Numbered from the stretch's first letter, positions 34,602-44,587 are shown. The stretch is DNA of 64,000 nucleotides from Brevibacillus sp. SYP-B805 (GCF_011059135.1 NZ_JAALGD010000003.1:1-64000); one strand, 5' to 3'. A program made the numbers and translations. The notes: a model not told the origin generated them from the sequence alone.

Positions 34602-34647
34602 AAAAAAAGAACCGCCGACGCGCTTGTAAGCGCATTCAATCGGCGGT
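34602..34647 (-). terminator. Leader terminator upstream of the pseudo-amidohydrolase gene
   Basis: ACCGCCGA (34611-34618) pairs with TCGGCGGT (34640-34647), and an inner GCGCTT/AAGCGC stem stacks on it. The minus-strand run TTCTTTTTTTG follows. It lies between a strong promoter (34709-34736) and the gene start at 34512, so most transcripts should be about 100 bases long unless termination is overcome. Confidence 0.85.
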
Positions 34648-34708
34648 AGCACATAATGTGCAGAGACTATATTGGATAGGAGTGGAGAGAAACCATACTG
34701 TACTTTTT

Positions 34709-34736
34709 ATTATAGTGAAATGTAAGCGCTTGTCAA
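34709..34736 (-). promoter_or_regulatory. Strong promoter overlapped by a cre-like site
   Basis: TTGACA (34731-34736) and TATAAT (34709-34714) are both perfect hexamers with a 16-base spacer. TGTAAGCGCTTGTCA (34721-34735) overlaps the -35 and resembles a catabolite (CcpA) operator with one extra base. The -10 and -35 assignment is firm; the cre assignment is tentative. Confidence 0.75.
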
Positions 34737-34766
34737 ATGTTTTTTTCTAATTATCTTACATTTTGC

Positions 34767-34803
34767 CAAAAAGAGCGCCATCGCTGGTGTAGCAAAGGCG
34801 CTC
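34767..34803 (-). terminator. Terminator of the aromatic operon after aroA
   Basis: GAGCGCC (34773-34779) pairs with GGCGCTC (34797-34803), followed on the minus strand by TTTTTGG. It is 14 bases past the aroA stop. Confidence 0.85.
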
Positions 34804-34816
34804 CCTTGTTTTCAGT

Positions 34817-36097
34817 CTAGCGGGCGATCTTTTCCAGCAAGGCGGCAAAGCCGGGGAACGAGACATTGATCGCTTCCGCGTTGGCAATCGTCGTCTCTCC
34901 TTGCGCAGCCAGGCCGGCGATGGCCATCGCCATGCCGATGCGGTGATCCCCCTGGCTGTCGATGGCGGCCCCCGTCAGTTTGGTGGGCCCTTCGATGATC
35001 ATGCCATCCTCCGTGGGAGTTACCTTGGCGCCGAACTTGGAGAGCTCGCTCACCACCGTCGCGATCCGGTCGGTCTCCTTCACCCGCAGTTCCTGGGCGT
35101 CGCGGATGATCGTCCGGCCCTGGGCCTGCGTCGCGATCACCGCCAGCACCGGAATTTCATCAATCAGGCGCGGGATCAGCTCCCCTTCGATCACGGTGCC
35201 GGTGAGCGGCGCATGGGTCACGACGAGATCGGCAACCGGCTCCTCATTCACCACGCGCTCGTTTGTCAGCTCGATCCGGCCGCCCATCGCCCGGACGGCA
35301 TCGATGATTCCGGTGCGCGTCGGGTTGACGCCGACGTTCCGGATAACCAGGCTACTGCCAGGTACGACCATCACCGCCCCGATCAGAAATGCCGCCGAGG
35401 AGATGTCGCCAGGCACGTGAATCGTTCTGCCTGTCAGCGTCTGGCCGCCCGTTACCGTTACCGTGAGCCCGTCGCACACCACCTCGACGCCAAATGCTTT
35501 GAGCATCCGTTCCGTATGATCCCGGGAGAGATGAGGCTCGGTGACGCTGGTTCTCCCCTTGGCCTGCAGCCCTGCCAGCAGGATGGCCGATTTCACCTGG
35601 GCACTGGCGACAGGCGATCGATAGTCGATGCCGGTCAGCTCGCCGCCGCGGATGGCAAGCGGGGTATATTCGCCATTCTGGCGCCCGTCGATTTTGGCCC
35701 CCATCTCGCGCAGCGGGGCTACCACCCGACGCATCGGCCGGCGGGCGATCGACTCATCCCCCTCCATGACGGCGTGAAACGGCTGTGTCGCCAGGATGCC
35801 GGCCATCAGGCGAATGGTTGTGCCCGAGTTGCCCACGTCCAGATGCTGGGCCGGTTCAGTCAGTCCAAACCAGCCTTTGCCGTGAACGGTAACCTGGTCG
35901 CCGTTCTGCTCGATCTCAATACCCATGCGCCGGAAACAGCTGATGGTGCTCAAACAGTCCGCTCCCGGCAAAAAGCCGTGTATGGTGGTGGTGCCTTCCG
36001 CCAGCGCCCCGAACATGACGGCCCTGTGCGAGATGGACTTGTCTCCCGGCACCTGCACTTCTCCGGAGACAAGATTGGTTTGTCTGATTTTCAGCAC
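34817..36097 (-). CDS. aroA: 5-enolpyruvylshikimate-3-phosphate synthase
   Basis: This 426-residue enzyme transfers the enolpyruvyl group of phosphoenolpyruvate to shikimate 3-phosphate. [12 protein letters not shown] (near 18-29), the [11 protein letters not shown] motif (near 90-100) and the IARRPMRRV phosphate site are all present, and RVKETDRIA closes the active site. The start is a GTG at 36097 with AAAGGAG upstream. It is the last gene of the supraoperon, as in Bacillus, where the gene is also called aroE. Confidence 0.97.
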   Translation of the reverse strand: MLKIRQTNLVSGEVQVPGDKSISHRAVMFGALAEGTTTIHGFLPGADCLSTISCFRRMGIEIEQNGDQVTVHGKGWFGLTEPAQHLDVGNSGTTIRLMAGILATQPFHAVMEGDESIARRPMRRVVAPLREMGAKIDGRQNGEYTPLAIRGGELTGIDYRSPVASAQVKSAILLAGLQAKGRTSVTEPHLSRDHTERMLKAFGVEVVCDGLTVTVTGGQTLTGRTIHVPGDISSAAFLIGAVMVVPGSSLVIRNVGVNPTRTGIIDAVRAMGGRIELTNERVVNEEPVADLVVTHAPLTGTVIEGELIPRLIDEIPVLAVIATQAQGRTIIRDAQELRVKETDRIATVVSELSKFGAKVTPTEDGMIIEGPTKLTGAAIDSQGDHRIGMAMAIAGLAAQGETTIANAEAINVSFPGFAALLEKIAR

Positions 36098-36140
36098 GCG
36101 CTCTCCACTCCTTTTCTACGGGATAGGGATGTTTTATGTT

Positions 36141-36193
36141 GATTGAAGCGATTGAAGCGCTGACGCGAGCAAGAAGGGTTGGGTGCTTCAATC
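36141..36193 (-). other. Hairpin with duplicated arm between tyrA and aroA
   Basis: GCTTCAATC (36185-36193) can pair with either of two tandem copies of ATTGAAGC (36142-36149 and 36151-36158), so two alternative stems are possible around the tyrA stop. There is no T-run. It may be an mRNA stability or processing element. Confidence 0.4.
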
Positions 36194-37288
36194 CCGGCGA
36201 TACACGCTGTAATTGAAGAAGCGCAGCAGTTCTTCGCCTTTCTCCATTTCCGCCTCGCTGCGGAACGTGATGCGCAGCACCCCCAGCATGTCTTCCCGCG
36301 CTTCCAGGATCTGAATGTTGGTGATATTGATCTCCTTCGCGCCGATCAAGGTGGTGATCCGCCCGATCTCGCCCGGGTGGTCCGGTATGTCGATATAGAG
36401 ATCGTACAGCGGCGGCAGCGCCCCCCGCTGCCGCTCGGGCAAACTCTCCCGAAAATCGCGGGCATCGCGGAAAAACTGCTCGATCCGGTCGCGGTCGGCC
36501 GATTCCACCAGCGCCATGATGCTGTCCAGCGTATCCCGCCAATCGGCCGCGATGCGCAGCAGTTCTTCCCGATTGTTCAGGAGAATGTCCCGCCACATCC
36601 GCGGATTGCTGGAGGCAATGCGGGTGATGTCCCGGAAGCCCCCGGCCGCAAGACGACGGTGCCACTCGTTCTCCTCATTATACCGGGAGACCTGGTTGAC
36701 GAGAACAGCCGCAATCACATGGGGAAAATGGCTGACCGCCCCGACGACCCGGTCGTGCTCCTGCGGATCCATCACCACGACCTTGGCTCTCGTCCATGCA
36801 AGGAGATGCTTCAACCGTTCCACCTGCCCGGCCGGAGTCTCCGGTGACGGCGTCAGCACGTAGTACGCGTTTTCAAACAGGCGCGGGTTGGCCGCTTCTA
36901 CTCCGGACTTGTGGGAACCGGCCATCGGGTGGCCTCCGATAAACGTCACCTCGCGCGGCACCCGCTCGGCCGCATAGGCCACGATGCCTTTCTTCGTGCT
37001 ACCCACATCGGTCAGGATGGCTCCGGGTTTCAAGGTCAGCTGCGCCAGTTGATCCAGCAGCTTGTAGATCTGCTCCACAGGAACCGCGATAAACACAGCA
37101 TCCGCCTCGCGCACCGCCGTCTGCAGATCGGTCGTGCCGGCGTGAATGACGCCGTTGGTCAAGGCTTTGTCGAGATAATCTTCGCGCACGTCAAATCCGA
37201 CGACACGGAAGTCGGGATCCTGCCGCAATGCGAGCGCAATCGATCCGCCAATCAATCCTACCCCAATCACTGCAATCGTCGTTTTCAT
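36188..37288 (-). CDS. tyrA: Prephenate dehydrogenase with C-terminal ACT domain
   Basis: This 366-residue enzyme oxidatively decarboxylates prephenate to 4-hydroxyphenylpyruvate for tyrosine. An N-terminal Rossmann motif GVGLIGGSIALAL (near 7-19), the GGHPMAGSHKSGVEAA region and the helical dimerisation domain (about 180-285) are followed by an ACT domain (LYIDIPDHPGEIGRITT onward), a likely site for feedback by aromatic amino acids. The start is the ATG at 37288 behind GAGGGAG. Confidence 0.95.
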   Translation of the reverse strand: MKTTIAVIGVGLIGGSIALALRQDPDFRVVGFDVREDYLDKALTNGVIHAGTTDLQTAVREADAVFIAVPVEQIYKLLDQLAQLTLKPGAILTDVGSTKKGIVAYAAERVPREVTFIGGHPMAGSHKSGVEAANPRLFENAYYVLTPSPETPAGQVERLKHLLAWTRAKVVVMDPQEHDRVVGAVSHFPHVIAAVLVNQVSRYNEENEWHRRLAAGGFRDITRIASSNPRMWRDILLNNREELLRIAADWRDTLDSIMALVESADRDRIEQFFRDARDFRESLPERQRGALPPLYDLYIDIPDHPGEIGRITTLIGAKEINITNIQILEAREDMLGVLRITFRSEAEMEKGEELLRFFNYSVYRRD

Positions 37289-37344
37289 CTCCAGACTCCC
37301 TCTATCTGTCTTTTGCACATAAAAGCGCTAAATTGAGACGCCAG

Positions 37345-37372
37345 CAAAGATGCCGGCACCTTCACCGGCATC
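37345..37372 (-). terminator. Weak terminator-like hairpin after hisC
   Basis: On the minus strand GATGCCGG and CCGGCATC form a perfect 8-bp stem followed by TTTGC. The short U-tract suggests partial termination before tyrA. Confidence 0.45.
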
Positions 37373-37380
37373 CTGGTCCG

Positions 37381-38475
37381 TTATTTCAATACGCCCGACA
37401 GCACGCTGCCCAGCGCTTTCAGCAGCCGTTCGTTTTGCTCCGCGCTGCCGATCGTGATCCGTTGATAGCCCGGGAAGCCGAGCGCTTTGCCGGAACGCAC
37501 GATGATGCCCTGCTGCAGCAGCTGGCGGAACACGTCATCCGAATCGCGGTTGATGTTCACCAGAATGAAATTGGTTTGAGACGGATAAAAGTCCAATCCC
37601 CACGCCTCGAACTGGGCGGTCAGCTGTTGATACCCGGCCCGATTCAAATCGCGGCACTTCTCCACAAACGCCTGATCCGCCAGGGCTGCCCGCGCAGCGG
37701 CCTGGGCAAGCGTGCTGGTATTAAACGGTTCCCGCACATGGTTCAGGTGGCCGACAATCTCTTTGGAGGCGATGCCGTAGCCGATGCGGAGCGCAGCCAA
37801 CCCATAGATCTTGGAGAAGGTGCGCAGGATGATCAGATTGGGATATTTGTCCAGCAGCGGAATCGTTTGCGGGTATTCCGGCGCCACAACATACTCGTAA
37901 TAAGCCTCATCAAGCACCACAAGCACATGGCCCGGCACTTTTGCAAGGAAGGCCAGGAAGTCCGCTTCGGACACGATCGTGCCGGACGGGTTGTTCGGGT
38001 TGCATATCCAGACGACGCGGGTATTGGCATCGATCGCCGCTGCCATCGCTTCCAGATCATGGACCCCGTCCTTCAACGGGATCTCGCGCAGTTCGGCGCC
38101 TTCCACAATGGCGTTGGAGCGATACTGCGAGAAGGTGGGCGTCGCCATCACCGTATTGGTCCCTTTCTCCAGGTATGCCCGCGCAATCATCAGAATAATT
38201 TCATCAGAGCCGTTCCCAAAGATCAGTTGGTCCGGCTCCACGTTGAGAAACTTGGCCAATTCCCAGCGCAATTCCAGGGTTCCGCCGTCCGGATAGATGG
38301 CGAGCGATCCCAGTTGCTTCTGGATCGCTTCCACCGCTTTCGGGGAACATCCAAAGGGATTTTCATTGGACGCCAGTTTGATCACTTCGGTCAATCCGAG
38401 CTCCCGCTTCACATCCTCGATCGGTTTGCCCGGCTGGTAGACAGGTGCCTCTAAGATTCGCTGCTTCGGTTGCAT
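37381..38475 (-). CDS. hisC: Histidinol-phosphate (and aromatic) aminotransferase
   Basis: This 364-residue PLP aminotransferase has SNENPFG near 36-42, NPNNPSGT near 156-163 and the PLP lysine in RTFSKIYGLAALRIGYG. In the aromatic supraoperon of Bacillus the enzyme serves both histidine synthesis and the transamination that ends phenylalanine and tyrosine synthesis. The ATG follows GGAGTG. Its place between tyrA and trpA is the conserved one. Confidence 0.95.
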   Translation of the reverse strand: MQPKQRILEAPVYQPGKPIEDVKRELGLTEVIKLASNENPFGCSPKAVEAIQKQLGSLAIYPDGGTLELRWELAKFLNVEPDQLIFGNGSDEIILMIARAYLEKGTNTVMATPTFSQYRSNAIVEGAELREIPLKDGVHDLEAMAAAIDANTRVVWICNPNNPSGTIVSEADFLAFLAKVPGHVLVVLDEAYYEYVVAPEYPQTIPLLDKYPNLIILRTFSKIYGLAALRIGYGIASKEIVGHLNHVREPFNTSTLAQAAARAALADQAFVEKCRDLNRAGYQQLTAQFEAWGLDFYPSQTNFILVNINRDSDDVFRQLLQQGIIVRSGKALGFPGYQRITIGSAEQNERLLKALGSVLSGVLK

Positions 38476-38504
38476 GGGTCGATCACTCCAGAATGGCTTT
38501 TCCG

Positions 38505-39323
38505 TTATTGTAGCGCACCGTACAAGCGTTGTACAAACCTTTTTATTTGTTCGATTCCTTCCTCCACTTTGTCCGGGTCGGTCAGCAGCGGCAGATTCCG
38601 CTCCACTTCCTGCACGATGGCGCTGCCGACCACCACGCCATCCGCATGTTCGGCCACCAGGCTCACCTGCTCCGGCGTGGAGATGCCGAACCCGACCGCG
38701 ATGGGCGTTTGGGTGCTCGCCTTTACCTTTTGCAGGAATTGGCCGAGATCGTCAGGCAGGGATTCCCGTACCCCGGTTACTCCCAGGCTGGAGACGCAGT
38801 ACAGAAAGCCGCCCGCCTGCTCCCCGATCATGGCGATGCGGGCTTCGGAGGTGGGGGCCACCAGCGAGATGAGATGCATGCCGTGCTGTTTTGCCGCCCG
38901 CATGGCTTCCCTGTTCTCTTCAACCGGCAGATCGGGAATCACGATGCCGTCCGCCCCGCAAGCGGCGAGATCGGCGAAGAAACGGTCCAGCCCGTATTGC
39001 AGCACGGGATTGTAATAGGAAAACAGCACGAGTGGTATGGCAATGCCGCGCTCTCTCATCCGGCCCACCAGGTGAAGCACGTCCACGATGGTCGTGCCGG
39101 CTGCCAGCGAGCGCTGCGATGCCCGCTGGATGGTCGGGCCGTCGGCCAGCGGATCGGAATAGGGCACGCCCAGCTCGAGGAGATCCGCACCGGCTTCCAC
39201 CAGGGCCGGGATCAGCCGGGCCGTCACCTCCAGCGACGGATCGCCGGCGGTCAGGTAGGGAATGAATCGTTTTTTCGTGCGGTCGGCAAACAATCGGTCG
39301 ATACGGTTATCCACAGTGATCAT
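38505..39323 (-). CDS. trpA: Tryptophan synthase alpha subunit
   Basis: This 272-residue TIM-barrel subunit cleaves indole-3-glycerol phosphate to indole and glyceraldehyde 3-phosphate. The catalytic glutamate is in [21 protein letters not shown] and the aspartate in [15 protein letters not shown]. It overlaps trpB by 4 bases (ATGA), so translation is coupled and indole can be channelled to the partner subunit. Length and motifs are normal. Confidence 0.97.
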   Translation of the reverse strand: MITVDNRIDRLFADRTKKRFIPYLTAGDPSLEVTARLIPALVEAGADLLELGVPYSDPLADGPTIQRASQRSLAAGTTIVDVLHLVGRMRERGIAIPLVLFSYYNPVLQYGLDRFFADLAACGADGIVIPDLPVEENREAMRAAKQHGMHLISLVAPTSEARIAMIGEQAGGFLYCVSSLGVTGVRESLPDDLGQFLQKVKASTQTPIAVGFGISTPEQVSLVAEHADGVVVGSAIVQEVERNLPLLTDPDKVEEGIEQIKRFVQRLYGALQ

Positions 39324-40549
39324 GCATCAAGACCTCCTTGGGCAGCCTTGCCAAGCGCGGCCTGGATCGCCGCCACATCCTTGTCGCCGCGGCCGGACAG
39401 GCAGATGACGATCACAACGTCTTTCGGCCGCCGGGGCGCCAGCTTCATCACCTCTGCCACCGCGTGGGCGCTTTCCAGCGCGGGGATGATCCCCTCGGTC
39501 CGGCAGAGGAACTGTACGGCAGCCAGCGCTTCCTCATCCGTCACCGAGGTGTAGGTTACCCGCTTGCTCTCTTTCAAATAGGCGTGTTCCGGACCGACGC
39601 CCGGATAGTCCAGGCCGGCTGAAATCGAATGGGCCTCCTGGACTTGGCCGAACTCGTCCTGCAGCAGATAGGTGAGCGACCCGTGAATGACGCCGGGCCT
39701 GCCGAGGGTGAGGGTGGCCGCATGCTTGCCGGTATCAAGGCCGTGCCCCGCCGCTTCCACGCCGCGCAGCTTCACCTCATCGTGCAGGAACGGGTAAAAC
39801 ATCCCGATCGCATTGCTGCCTCCCCCGACGCACGCCACCACCTCATCCGGCAGCCGGCCGATTTGCCTGAGGATCTGGGAGCGCGTCTCCTCCCCGATCA
39901 CTTTCTGGAATTCCCGGACCATATACGGATAGGGATGAGGGCCGACGACGGAGCCGATCACATAAAAGGTATCGTCCACATGCGACACCCAGTAACGGAT
40001 GGCCTCATTGGTCGCATCCTTCAGCGTGCGGGTACCGGACGTGACGGGAATCACTTCCGCGCCGAGCAGTTTCATGCGGAACACGTTCAGTTCCTGCCGC
40101 TTGATATCCTCTTCCCCCATAAACACCTTGCAGGAAAGGCCCAGTTTGGCCGCTACCGTGGCGCTGGCCACGCCGTGCTGCCCTGCTCCGGTCTCCGCGA
40201 TGATCGCCTTTTTGCCCATCCGTCTGGCGAGCAGACCCTGACCCAGCGCGTTGTTCAGCTTGTGGGCACCCGTATGGTTCAGGTCTTCCCTTTTCAGATA
40301 GATCCGGGCCCCGCCCAGCGCTTCCGTCATGCGCGCCGCATAATAGAGCGGCGTCGGACGGCCCGCATACTTATCCAGAAGCGACGACAGCTCGGCAAGA
40401 AAAGCCGGATCCTGCTGCGCCTCGGCAAACGCCTTCTCCAGCTCTTCCAGCGCGTTCATCAGGGTTTCCGGCACAAACTTGCCGCCGAACGGACCGAAAC
40501 GCCCGTGTCGATCAGGAACGGTTGCCCGTGTGAATGTCGTACTGGTCAT
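39320..40549 (-). CDS. trpB: Tryptophan synthase beta subunit
   Basis: This 409-residue PLP enzyme condenses indole and serine. The PLP lysine is in [19 protein letters not shown], and ETGAGQHG, the [10 protein letters not shown] phosphate loop and the C-terminal CLSGRGDKD are present. It begins at an ATG behind GAGGAG while trpF still reads, giving a 38-base overlap of the two genes, longer than most trp overlaps. It acts as the alpha2beta2 complex with TrpA. Confidence 0.97.
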   Translation of the reverse strand: MTSTTFTRATVPDRHGRFGPFGGKFVPETLMNALEELEKAFAEAQQDPAFLAELSSLLDKYAGRPTPLYYAARMTEALGGARIYLKREDLNHTGAHKLNNALGQGLLARRMGKKAIIAETGAGQHGVASATVAAKLGLSCKVFMGEEDIKRQELNVFRMKLLGAEVIPVTSGTRTLKDATNEAIRYWVSHVDDTFYVIGSVVGPHPYPYMVREFQKVIGEETRSQILRQIGRLPDEVVACVGGGSNAIGMFYPFLHDEVKLRGVEAAGHGLDTGKHAATLTLGRPGVIHGSLTYLLQDEFGQVQEAHSISAGLDYPGVGPEHAYLKESKRVTYTSVTDEEALAAVQFLCRTEGIIPALESAHAVAEVMKLAPRRPKDVVIVICLSGRGDKDVAAIQAALGKAAQGGLDA

Positions 40550-41183
40550 GTCTCCTCACCCTTTTCATCAGTTCTTTGATTTTCTCCGCATCCTTTTGGC
40601 CATTGGTTTCCACGCCGCTTGAGACATCGATCATCGGCGGACGATACCGGGTCACGAGCTCTTCCACGTTCTCGGGCGTGATGCCTCCCGCGATGACGGG
40701 CGTCGCCTCCCCCGCACGCTGCAGCAGGCCGGGGATCTGCTCCCACCGGAAGCGTTTGCCCGTCCCTCCCGCCTGCCTGGGATCGTGGGTATCGAACAGA
40801 AACGCCTCCACATGCGGCCAATAGCTCTCCACCTGCATGGCAAGAGGGCCGTCTTCGCCGATCGGGATCGCTTTCCAGATGCGTTTGGCAAACCGCCCGG
40901 CCGCTTCCCGACAAAACGCCGGCGTCTCCTGACCGTGCAGCTGGATCACGTCCAGCGGCACCGCCGCCACGATCCGCTCAAGCTCTTCCAGGGTCGGATT
41001 GACGAAAACGCCGACGGCAGGCGGATGAACCGGTACGGCATTCAGCAGATCGGCTGCCTCTTCACTGCCGATCCGCCGCCGGCTGTCGGCAAATACGAAG
41101 CCGACGTAATCCACCTGCAGCTCGGTCAGCAGTTCCAATGTCTCAATGCTTTTGATTCCGCAGATTTTTACTTTAGTGTTCAT
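40512..41183 (-). CDS. trpF: Phosphoribosylanthranilate isomerase
   Basis: This 223-residue TIM-barrel enzyme catalyses the third tryptophan step. KICGIKS at the start (catalytic cysteine 8), [17 protein letters not shown] with the catalytic aspartate, [10 protein letters not shown] and DVSSGVET are clear. Its last 12 codons run into trpB in a different frame, so the C-terminal tail is slightly extended relative to B. subtilis. It overlaps trpC by 4 bases. Confidence 0.96.
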   Translation of the reverse strand: MNTKVKICGIKSIETLELLTELQVDYVGFVFADSRRRIGSEEAADLLNAVPVHPPAVGVFVNPTLEELERIVAAVPLDVIQLHGQETPAFCREAAGRFAKRIWKAIPIGEDGPLAMQVESYWPHVEAFLFDTHDPRQAGGTGKRFRWEQIPGLLQRAGEATPVIAGGITPENVEELVTRYRPPMIDVSSGVETNGQKDAEKIKELMKRVRRHDQYDIHTGNRS

Positions 41184-41974
41184 ATGGCCGACACGCTTTC
41201 TCCCACCAGGTCGAGTACGGCTTGGGCGATATCCGCCTGCCGCATGAAATGCTCGCCGACCAGGATCGAGCGGGCGCCGCCTTGCCGCACAAGCTCCACA
41301 TCCCGGGGCGACGCAATCCCGCTCTCGCTTACCACCGTGATGCCGGGGGGAATCTCCCGGATCAGGTGGGCGGTCGTCTGCAGATCGACCTGAAACGTGC
41401 GCAGATTCCGGTTGTTGATGCCGATCAATTGGGGTGTGGTGTGGCGCAGAACGGTTTCCAGCTCCGCCCGGTCATGAACCTCGATCAGGACATCCATGCC
41501 GAGAGACGCAGCGGTCTGCGCCAGATGGCGAAGATGTTCTCCTTCCAGGATGGCGGCGATCAGGAGGACGCAGTCCGCCCCGAAGGCCCGGGCTTCCACC
41601 ACCTGCCATTCATCGAGGAGAAAATCTTTCCGCAGCAAAGGGGCGTCGACAGCCTCCCTGATCTGCCGCAGATAGGCCAAATCTCCCTGAAAGTAGCGCT
41701 GGTCAGTCAGCACCGAAATGGCATCCGCCTTCGCCGCCGCATACTGCCGGGCGATGGCGACCGGATCGAAATCGGGGCGGATGAGGCCTTTGGAAGGGGA
41801 GGCCTTCTTCACTTCCGCGATCAGGCTGACCGGTCTCGGGCTCTCCTGCAGCGCCCGGTGAAAGCCCCGGGGGGCGGACATCGCTGCCGCCTGCGCCATC
41901 AGCTCCTGCAGGCTGGTTCGTTGATGCAGCCGTGCCACTTCCTCTTTTTTCGTCTCCACGATCTTACGAAGCAT
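41180..41974 (-). CDS. trpC: Indole-3-glycerol phosphate synthase
   Basis: This 264-residue TIM-barrel enzyme has the catalytic lysines in AEVKKASPSKG (near 53-63) and RKDFLLDEWQV (near 115-125), plus GINNRNLRTF and SESGI. It closes the indole ring from carboxyphenylaminodeoxyribulose phosphate. It overlaps trpD by 11 bases and trpF by 4, consistent with one tightly coupled operon. Confidence 0.97.
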   Translation of the reverse strand: MLRKIVETKKEEVARLHQRTSLQELMAQAAAMSAPRGFHRALQESPRPVSLIAEVKKASPSKGLIRPDFDPVAIARQYAAAKADAISVLTDQRYFQGDLAYLRQIREAVDAPLLRKDFLLDEWQVVEARAFGADCVLLIAAILEGEHLRHLAQTAASLGMDVLIEVHDRAELETVLRHTTPQLIGINNRNLRTFQVDLQTTAHLIREIPPGITVVSESGIASPRDVELVRQGGARSILVGEHFMRQADIAQAVLDLVGESVSAI

Positions 41975-42989
41975 TGGTCACGCCTCCCGCCACTTCCCGG
42001 ATTTGTTCCAGTTTGCGCTGCACCTCTCCGGCGTCGATCAGCTCGGCCGCGCGGATCACGCCCGCTTCGATGGAGTGGACATGGTTCGCCAGATAGAGGA
42101 TGGCGCCCGCATTGGCCAGCACGATGTCGCGCGCCGCTCCCCGTCTGCCCGCAAACACGTCGCGGATGATGGCGGCATTCTGGTACGCATCCCCGCCGCG
42201 CAGGGATTCGAGCGGATGTCTCCTCAGGCCGAATTGCTCCGGCACGACGGTGTAGGTGGTAACCGTGCCCTGATTAAGCTCGGCCACGTAGGTGGTCCCG
42301 GTCACGGTGATTTCGTCCAGGCCGTCTTCCCCGGCGACCACAAGCGCCCGTTCCACCCCCAGTTCGGCGAGCACTTCCGCAATGCGCGGCAGCAGGGAAG
42401 CGTCATACACGCCGAGAAGCTGTCGCTTCGCACCGGCCGGATTCGTCAGGGGGCCCAGCAGGTTGAAGACCGTCCGGATCGCCAATTCCTTGCGGGGACC
42501 GGCGGCATGCTTCATGGCCTGATGATAGAGCGGGGCAAACAGGAAGCAGAGATTGCTCGCCTGCAGGCAGGCGGCCGCTGCCGCCGGGGACATGGTGATC
42601 GGCACGCCAAGCGCCTCCAGCACGTCTGCGCTGCCGCTCCGGCTGGAGACGGCCCGGTTGCCGTGCTTCGCCACCCTCACGCCCGCTGTCGCCGCCACGA
42701 TGGCCGCCGCCGTGGAGATGTTGAAGGTATGGCTGCCGTCCCCGCCGGTACCGCAGGTATCCACCAGCCCTTCCATCCGCAGGGGAAACGTGACGGATCG
42801 CTCCCGCATCGCCTGTGCAAAACCGATGATTTCTTCCGTCTGCTCCCCTTTCAGCCGAAGCGACGCCAGAAACGCCCCGATCTGCGCCGGCGTTGCCGCC
42901 CCGTCCATGATTTCCCCCATGGCCTGGCGGGCGGTGATGCGGTCCAGATGCTCGCCTCTGATGATTCGTTCTATGGCTTGAGACAGCAT
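41964..42989 (-). CDS. trpD: Anthranilate phosphoribosyltransferase
   Basis: This 341-residue enzyme attaches phosphoribosyl pyrophosphate to anthranilate. VDTCGTGGDGSHTFNISTAAA (near 82-102), the KHGNRAVSSRSGSAD site and NLLGPLTNPAGA are typical. It overlaps trpE by 19 bases. No glutamine amidotransferase gene (trpG/pabA) is in the operon; as in B. subtilis it is presumably shared with folate synthesis elsewhere. Confidence 0.97.
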   Translation of the reverse strand: MLSQAIERIIRGEHLDRITARQAMGEIMDGAATPAQIGAFLASLRLKGEQTEEIIGFAQAMRERSVTFPLRMEGLVDTCGTGGDGSHTFNISTAAAIVAATAGVRVAKHGNRAVSSRSGSADVLEALGVPITMSPAAAAACLQASNLCFLFAPLYHQAMKHAAGPRKELAIRTVFNLLGPLTNPAGAKRQLLGVYDASLLPRIAEVLAELGVERALVVAGEDGLDEITVTGTTYVAELNQGTVTTYTVVPEQFGLRRHPLESLRGGDAYQNAAIIRDVFAGRRGAARDIVLANAGAILYLANHVHSIEAGVIRAAELIDAGEVQRKLEQIREVAGGVTNAS

Positions 42990-44506
42990 GGTTTCTCCTC
43001 CTCACGTGGAAAAAGTTGCTCCGCTTTGGCCAGCGCCTTGATCATCGCCGCCGCTTTGTTGATGCATTCCTGGTGTTCATGGCGGGGAACGGAATCGGCG
43101 ACGATCCCTGCACCCGCCTGGATGTGCGCCTTGCCGTCCGCAAAGAGCAGGGTGCGGATCGTGATGCAGGTGTCGAGATCGCCGGTGAAGCTCAGGTACC
43201 CGATCGCCCCTGCGTACGTGTGCCGGGCGTCGCGCTCCAATTCGGCGATGATCTCCATGGCCCTCAGCTTCGGAGCGCCGGAGACGGTGCCGGCCGGGAA
43301 CGTCGACAACAGGGCGTCGAGCGGATGGAGACCGTCCCGCAGCGTCCCGCTGACATGGGAGACCATGTGCATGACGTGGGAGTACCGCTCGATGATCATC
43401 TGCTCTTCCACTTTCACGCTACCGTATGCGGCCACCCTGCCGATGTCGTTGCGCCCCAGATCAAGCAGCATCGTGTGTTCGGCCCGCTCTTTCGGGTCAG
43501 CGAGCAGGTCCCTTGCCAGGGCCTCGTCTTCCGCCGCATCGCCGCCTCGTCTGCGCGTTCCGGCGATCGGCCTCATCTCCACCCTGCCGTCCTCCACCCG
43601 CACCTGCAGCTCCGGCGAGGCGCCTACGATCGTCTCCTTTTCAAACTGCAGGTAATACATGTAGGGGGACGGGTTAAGCGTGCGGAGCACCCGGTAGACG
43701 GAAAACGGATCGACAGCGGTCTCCACTTCGAAGCGCTGGGAGAGCACCACCTGGAAAATATCGCCCGCTGCGATGTACGCCTTGGCGCGTTCCACCATCC
43801 GTTCATACTCGTCTGGCTCCATGTTGGCTTTGACGTAAAGCTCTCTGTGCGGCTCCCGGGCGATCGGGATCTGCCGCGGATGCTCCGACTCGGGCGGTTC
43901 CGCCAGCGCCTGATCCGCAATTTGCAGCAGCCGGTCACACGCCTTGGCATACTTTTCGGCGATCGTCCCTTCGTCGTCTTCCGCCTGGATTTCCATGTTG
44001 ACAACCAGCTGAATCTCCTGCTTCCAATGATCGAAGGCGATCACTTCGTCCACCAGCAGGAAGCGCAGATCCGCCATATCGAGCGGTTCGCGGGCGTGGG
44101 AAGGAATCTTCTCGCAGTACTGCAGCGTATTGTAGCCGAAATACCCGACCGCCCCGCCGCACAGGCGCGGCATTTGCGGCAGCTTCGGGCTGCGGTAGCG
44201 AGCCGTCACTTCTTTCAGCACCTGCAGCGGATTGCCTGCCCGCTGTTCCACCGTGCCGTTGCGGTGGGTCAGGCGGATCTGCGTCCCTTTTGCTTCCAGG
44301 ATCAGAAACGGACGCAGGCCGATAAACGAGTAGCGGGCCCAGCGTGCGCCGCCTTCCACGCTTTCGAGCAGAAAGGAATGGACGCTGCGGAACTTCTGAT
44401 ACAGCCGGATCGGCGTCTCTTTGTCCGCCAACAGCGTCAGCTTGACGGGAATGAAGGAATACCGGGCGGCGAGGTCTTGCACCTCGCGCAAGGAGGGGAT
44501 AAACAT
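42971..44506 (-). CDS. trpE: Anthranilate synthase component I
   Basis: This 511-residue chorismate-using enzyme makes anthranilate. The N-terminal feedback motif LLESVEGGARWARYSFIG (tryptophan binding) and the C-terminal core with the GTRRRGGDAAEDEAL, LDLGRNDIGR and TFPAGTVSGAPK motifs are intact. The start is the ATG at 44506 behind AGAGGTGA; longer in-frame extensions would read through the leader. It is the first trp gene, governed by the attenuator at 44563-44660. Confidence 0.97.
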   Translation of the reverse strand: MFIPSLREVQDLAARYSFIPVKLTLLADKETPIRLYQKFRSVHSFLLESVEGGARWARYSFIGLRPFLILEAKGTQIRLTHRNGTVEQRAGNPLQVLKEVTARYRSPKLPQMPRLCGGAVGYFGYNTLQYCEKIPSHAREPLDMADLRFLLVDEVIAFDHWKQEIQLVVNMEIQAEDDEGTIAEKYAKACDRLLQIADQALAEPPESEHPRQIPIAREPHRELYVKANMEPDEYERMVERAKAYIAAGDIFQVVLSQRFEVETAVDPFSVYRVLRTLNPSPYMYYLQFEKETIVGASPELQVRVEDGRVEMRPIAGTRRRGGDAAEDEALARDLLADPKERAEHTMLLDLGRNDIGRVAAYGSVKVEEQMIIERYSHVMHMVSHVSGTLRDGLHPLDALLSTFPAGTVSGAPKLRAMEIIAELERDARHTYAGAIGYLSFTGDLDTCITIRTLLFADGKAHIQAGAGIVADSVPRHEHQECINKAAAMIKALAKAEQLFPREEEKPCCLKP

Positions 44507-44562
44507 CGATGGAATCACCTCTTCTTTGTGGGAGAAGAGGAGGAATGAAAGCGAGGCAAAAG

Positions 44563-44587
44563 AAAAAATCCAGGAAGAGTCCTGGAT
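44563..44587 (-). terminator. trp leader terminator
   Basis: ATCCAGGA (44568-44575) pairs with TCCTGGAT (44580-44587) around a 4-base loop, followed on the minus strand by TTTTTTC. It is mutually exclusive with the antiterminator at 44584-44608, sharing 44584-44587. Confidence 0.93.

Noticed and set aside
36141-36193. Terminator between tyrA and aroA
   Set aside because: The stem is real but has no T-run on either strand, so it was listed as a hairpin and not a terminator.
40512-40549. Possible frameshift at the trpF-trpB junction because of a 38-base overlap
   Set aside because: Both frames are intact. trpB has its own GAGGAG site and normal N-terminus, and the trpF motifs are complete; a real overlap explains it.
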